Shown here in pieces: positions 8,721-11,602 of a DNA stretch of 11,602 nucleotides. Position 1 is the stretch's first letter. Each line of letters begins with the position of its first letter. A program made the translations under genes and the position numbers. The DNA is from DATLFI01 sp035524895 (GTDB lineage Bacteria > Acidobacteriota > Thermoanaerobaculia > Multivoradales > Multivoraceae), in the NCBI GenBank assembly GCA_035524895.1, contig DATLFI010000199.1:1-11602 (forward strand). Direction: 5' to 3'. A model generated the notes under the pieces. It saw nothing but the letters and a program-made list of their open reading frames with translations. It searched no databases and had not been told where the DNA came from.

Positions 8721-8780
8721 CGCCTCAGCGCTTCGCGGCAGGCGCAATCCGCCTCAGCGCCTTGCGGCAAGGCGCATTCC
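8721..8780. repeat. ~30-bp GC-rich imperfect tandem repeat, 2 copies
   Basis: Copy 1 (8721-8749) and copy 2 (8750-8779) both begin CGCCTCAGCGC and end GGCGCA(A/T)T, with one inserted base and a few substitutions between. On the transcribed minus strand each copy ends in GCGCTGAGGCG; the copy next to top6A thereby supplies part of that gene's Shine-Dalgarno sequence. Each unit has inverted GCGC ends, so it looks like a REP-type palindromic element. Whether other copies exist in the genome cannot be seen here. Confidence 0.85.
8757..8775. other. inverted repeat / hairpin in the top6B-top6A gap
   Basis: GCGCCTTGC and GCAAGGCGC flank one central base, a perfect 9-base inverted repeat (realistically a 7-bp stem with a 5-base loop). 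On the minus strand it is followed by TGAGGCGG, not a T-run, so it does not look like an intrinsic terminator. It could stabilise the upstream message or modulate top6A translation. Confidence 0.75.
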
Positions 8781-8808
8781 GTCACCGCATGAACCTGTGC
8801 TCGTCCGC

Positions 8809-8828
8809 TTCGATCTCATTCGATCTCA
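8809..8828 (-). repeat. 10-bp tandem duplication covering the top6B stop
   Basis: The minus strand reads TGAGATCGAA twice in a row. The first TGA is the stop codon of top6B (8826-8828) and the second lies ten bases on, in another frame. It looks like a small, recent slippage duplication with no effect on the protein. Confidence 0.85.
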
Positions 8829-10550
8829 GTCCAGCTCGAGAGTCGCCTGCGCGGGCTCTCGCTCTCCCAGCTCGGCCTCGAGCGACGGTGCTCCTCCGTT
8901 GCGCTCGACGATCAGCACACGGCCCGACCCCTCGAGCGGCTCGTCCTCCTCGTCGTCGGCGCCGCCGAGCGTGTCGGCCAGCTCGGTCTTTCGTTTGGAG
9001 ATCGCGCGCAGCGCCTCGCGGAAGTCCGCCTGCTCGCCCCCGAGGATCTCCTCCACGCTCGCGACCACCTCTTCGAGGTAGAGGTTGAAGACCTCCCGGC
9101 GCTTGGCCTGCCCGCGCGCGCGATCCCGACGATTGACGTACTGCCCGAGTCGCCGGCCGCACGCCTGCACCGCGAGCTTGATCTCCTTGCGGATCTCGTC
9201 GTAGTCGGCAACCGCCTCCTTGCTCTCGGAGCTGAACGGCACCCAGACCGATGCCAGGTGCACCAACACCACCAGCGGACCGGTCGGGAGGGCTCCTCGG
9301 GACTGCTGGAGACCGTAGCCGCGCCAGGCGACCTCGTTCACCGCCTTGGTGATGCAGCAGGCGCCCGCCTGGTAGAGCAACGGCACGCGGTTGGCGAATC
9401 GCAGCACGCGCGCCAGCTCGTCCAGTGGCAGCTCCCCGCCCCAGGCCAGGCCCACCTCGACCTGGAAAGGGTTGCCGCGGTAGACCGCGGGCTTGCGGGT
9501 CTCGACGGTGTAGAACTCGGCGCGCACCCCGCGCGTCAGACCCGACAGCAGCTCCTGCATGCCGATCGGCGACAGGCAGTTGGTCGGCGGCGCGAGGATC
9601 TTGGTGTCCTCGTGGTTGATCGCCTGGTAGAGCGACTCGACCTCGGTGCGCACGATCGTCTTCGGGCGCGAGCGCGGCTTGATGCGCGCCCGCTGCAGGA
9701 TCTCGCCCGCGAGGCGCGGGCTCACCCGGCTGAAGTCGTGGGTGAGGAACGAGTGGGTGGTCGGCTGCCGGCTGGCGTGCAGCATCTTCATCAGCACGCC
9801 CAGCTCGACGCCGTGGGGGTGAGGCTTGATCTCCTTCGGCGGCTCCGGGTTGTGATCGACGGTGCGCGCAAAGTGCTGCTCCTCGCCGAGCGGGTTGCGG
9901 TAGTGCACGGCGGCGTGAGGGTTGGCGACCGCGACCTGGTACAGGAACTCGTCGATCGACTGCCTGCCCTTGAGATACTGCCCCTCGAGCTCGATGCGGA
10001 TCTGCGTGCCGTGGTCGAGATCCCAGTCCGACTCTGTCTTGTCGCTCGTCACCTTAGGCTGGTTGGAGGAGGTGTCGATCAGCACCTCCATGCGGTGCGT
10101 GGCCTTGCGCTTGCCGGTACGAGAGACCACCTCGACCGCCTTGCCGGTGGTGAGCTGCCCGTACATCGCCGCCGCCGAAATGCCGATACCCTGCTGGCCG
10201 CGGCTCTGCTTCATGGAGTGGAACTTGGAGCCGTAGAGCAGCTTGCCGAAGATGTTGGGGATCTGTTGCGGCACGATGCCCGGCCCGTTGTCGCGCACGG
10301 TGACGACGAAGCGCTTCTCCTGGGGCGTAGCGTCGACCCACACCCAGATCTCGGGAAGCACTCCGGCCTCCTCGCACGCGTCGAGCGAGTTGTCGACCGC
10401 CTCCTTGACCGCCGTCAGCAGCGCCTTGCGCAGCGAGTCGAAGCCCAGCAGGTGGCGGTTCTTGGCGAAGAACTCGGAGACCGAGATCTCCCGCTGTTTC
10501 TTGGAGAGCGTCTCGGCGGTGACTCGGGGGGTGCTGGCAGGCGGGGTCAT
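8826..10550 (-). CDS. top6B: DNA topoisomerase VI subunit B
   Basis: A 574-residue ATPase subunit of topoisomerase VI that dimerises on ATP binding to capture the second DNA duplex. The GHKL domain shows the N-box KEAVDNSLDACEE (residues 49-61, Glu50 and Asn54), G1 VRDNGPGI (85-92) and G2 RGQQGIGIS (117-125). The helix-two-turn-helix region follows (about 247-335, with THSFLTHDFSRVSPRLAGEI). The transducer domain has RFANRVPLLYQAGACCITK, in which Lys402 is the likely ATP-sensing lysine. It is longer than most archaeal homologues (around 530) because of a C-terminal tail after residue about 523, strongly acidic at ADDEEDEPLEGSG and then low-complexity. The ATG at 10550 lies 12 bases after the TonB receptor stop with GGGAGTGAGG upstream, so top6B is probably read through from that gene. 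The gene order B then A is usual for this enzyme. Confidence 0.96.
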   Translation of the reverse strand: MTPPASTPRVTAETLSKKQREISVSEFFAKNRHLLGFDSLRKALLTAVKEAVDNSLDACEEAGVLPEIWVWVDATPQEKRFVVTVRDNGPGIVPQQIPNIFGKLLYGSKFHSMKQSRGQQGIGISAAAMYGQLTTGKAVEVVSRTGKRKATHRMEVLIDTSSNQPKVTSDKTESDWDLDHGTQIRIELEGQYLKGRQSIDEFLYQVAVANPHAAVHYRNPLGEEQHFARTVDHNPEPPKEIKPHPHGVELGVLMKMLHASRQPTTHSFLTHDFSRVSPRLAGEILQRARIKPRSRPKTIVRTEVESLYQAINHEDTKILAPPTNCLSPIGMQELLSGLTRGVRAEFYTVETRKPAVYRGNPFQVEVGLAWGGELPLDELARVLRFANRVPLLYQAGACCITKAVNEVAWRGYGLQQSRGALPTGPLVVLVHLASVWVPFSSESKEAVADYDEIRKEIKLAVQACGRRLGQYVNRRDRARGQAKRREVFNLYLEEVVASVEEILGGEQADFREALRAISKRKTELADTLGGADDEEDEPLEGSGRVLIVERNGGAPSLEAELGEREPAQATLELD

Positions 10551-10562
10551 GAAGCGTCGGCC

Positions 10563-11602
10563 TCACTCCCACGCGTAGCGCAGACCGAGCCGCGCCAGAC
10601 GCGGCGCTCCGATCGATACCAGCCCGTCGCCGGTCTCGCCGGTCTCGATCGTCTCGTCGAACACGTTCTCGACCGCTGCGAGGAAATCCCAGCGGCTCGA
10701 CACTCGCCAGCGAGCGAGCAGGTCGACGGCGAGATAGTCGGCGAGCCGGCGTTCGTTGAGGTCGTCCTCGAACTGCTCGCCGACCCAGCGCGCCATGCCG
10801 CCGAGCTCGAAGCGGTCGAGGTCGGCGAGCGGCCTGCCCGCGAGGCGAAGTGCCGCCTGGTGCTCCGGCACCTGCGCCACGCGCCTGCCGACCAGCTCGG
10901 GCTGCGCCGTCGCCGTGACGACCTCTGGGTCACTCAGCAGGTACGACAGCTCCAGCTCGATGCGGTGGGACGGGATGAGCTTCAGGTCCGCTTCGAGGCC
11001 GTCGACCCGGACCTGATCGAGGTTGCGGCGCTGGCGACACACGCCGCCCGCGGGCACGAAGCCACAGGGGGCGACCGCTCCCGGGCCCTGGCCCATCGTG
11101 ACATTGGCGATCGCGTCGTCGAGCTCGCTCCGGAACGCGTAAGCGCTCCAGCGCACCTTGCGGGTGCCGTAGCGCACGCCGATCTCGCCGCCCTGGAGAG
11201 TTTCCGACTCGAGCGCGGCGTTCGCCTCGGTGATGTCGTTGCGCACTCGGAACGGCCGGAACAGCTCGTTGATCGTCGGCGCGCGGAACGAACGATAGAG
11301 CGATCCGGCGAGCTGGAAGCGCTCCGACACCTGCCAAGCGAGCCCCACCCGGGGGCTGAACGTTTCGGCCTCGCGGTCCGGGAACGACTCGCTACGCAGG
11401 ACGCCACCGCTCGCGATCACCGTCTCGAGGCGCGAGCCCTCCCCCGAGCGCCAGGAGTCGAAGCGGCCGCCGAGGCTCAGCACGACGCGGTTACCGAGCT
11501 GCCACTGGTCCTGTAGGAACACACCGAAGAGTGACTCGTCGCCGCCGGCGCGTCGACGTCGCTGGAGAGTGCCGGCCGCGAGGAAGAAGTCCTCGTGGGT
11601 GT
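10563..11602 (-). CDS. TonB-dependent outer-membrane receptor, C-terminal part
   Basis: The frame is open to the right edge (reading THEDFFLAAGTLQ at the edge), so only the last 346 or so residues are here and the signal peptide, TonB box, plug and first strands lie outside. What is seen is the alternating beta-strand pattern of the 22-strand barrel: VFLQDQWQLGNRVVLSLGGRFD, then FSPRVGLAWQV followed by YRSFRAPTINELFRPF (a hallmark of siderophore/cobalamin receptors), then VDGLEADLKLIPS and ENVFDETIETG near the end. A loop with two cysteines (CGFVPAGGVC) is probably extracellular and disulfide-bonded. The last residues are RLGLRYAWE, with Trp-Glu rather than the usual terminal Phe or Trp. The ligand cannot be told; such receptors take up ferric siderophores, cobalamin or other scarce nutrients. 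It lies only 12 bases before top6B. Confidence 0.92.
   Translation of the reverse strand, partial: THEDFFLAAGTLQRRRRAGGDESLFGVFLQDQWQLGNRVVLSLGGRFDSWRSGEGSRLETVIASGGVLRSESFPDREAETFSPRVGLAWQVSERFQLAGSLYRSFRAPTINELFRPFRVRNDITEANAALESETLQGGEIGVRYGTRKVRWSAYAFRSELDDAIANVTMGQGPGAVAPCGFVPAGGVCRQRRNLDQVRVDGLEADLKLIPSHRIELELSYLLSDPEVVTATAQPELVGRRVAQVPEHQAALRLAGRPLADLDRFELGGMARWVGEQFEDDLNERRLADYLAVDLLARWRVSSRWDFLAAVENVFDETIETGETGDGLVSIGAPRLARLGLRYAWE

Noticed and set aside
8757..8775. Rho-independent terminator between top6B and top6A
   Set aside because: The hairpin is strong but no T-run follows on the transcribed strand, and the two genes are subunits of one enzyme expected to be co-expressed.
9258..11516. 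752-codon open frame on the plus strand
   Set aside because: It lies antisense to the clearly recognised Top6B and TonB receptor genes; its translation is Arg/His/Asp/Leu-rich low-information sequence typical of the reverse complement of high-GC codons, with no motif.

Overview
The window is about two-thirds G+C, and every gene I can support lies on the minus strand, packed with short gaps or 4-base overlaps. This suggests a high-GC, Gram-negative bacterium: there is a TonB-dependent outer-membrane receptor and a three-subunit, five-helix (type B) succinate dehydrogenase/fumarate reductase. A deltaproteobacterial, myxobacterial or related uncultured lineage would fit, but the sequence alone does not settle it. 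There are no tRNA or rRNA genes, CRISPR arrays, transposases or integrases.

Read in the direction of transcription (high to low coordinates), the window opens with the 3' part of a TonB-dependent receptor gene (10563-11602, running off the right edge). Twelve bases later comes top6B (8826-10550), then top6A (7588-8715). These two encode a complete type IIB DNA topoisomerase (topoisomerase VI) with recognisable ATPase and cleavage residues. This enzyme is standard in archaea and plants but sporadic in bacteria, and it is the most notable content here. The 110-base gap between them holds two short repeats: a 10-base tandem duplication that includes the top6B stop, and a GC-rich ~30-base unit in two copies, one a near-perfect hairpin, next to the top6A ribosome binding site.

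Next are a small cupin gene (7190-7510), an 8-copy 9-base tandem repeat (7057-7128) abutting the ribosome binding site of a zinc-free quinone oxidoreductase gene (6058-7047), and, overlapping the latter by GTGA, a polytopic membrane protein of unknown function (4640-6061).

After a 151-base gap lies the respiratory cluster sdhC-sdhA-sdhB (4488 to 1070). SdhC and SdhA overlap by GTGA, and SdhA and SdhB are 15 bases apart. Together they make a membrane-bound complex that passes electrons between succinate/fumarate and the quinone pool. An SDR-family dehydrogenase (259-1044) follows 25 bases after sdhB. The last 258 bases hold only a doubtful partial reading frame leaving the left edge.

Codon-rich, high-GC DNA produces many long open frames on the opposite strand. 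I treat all of these as shadows.
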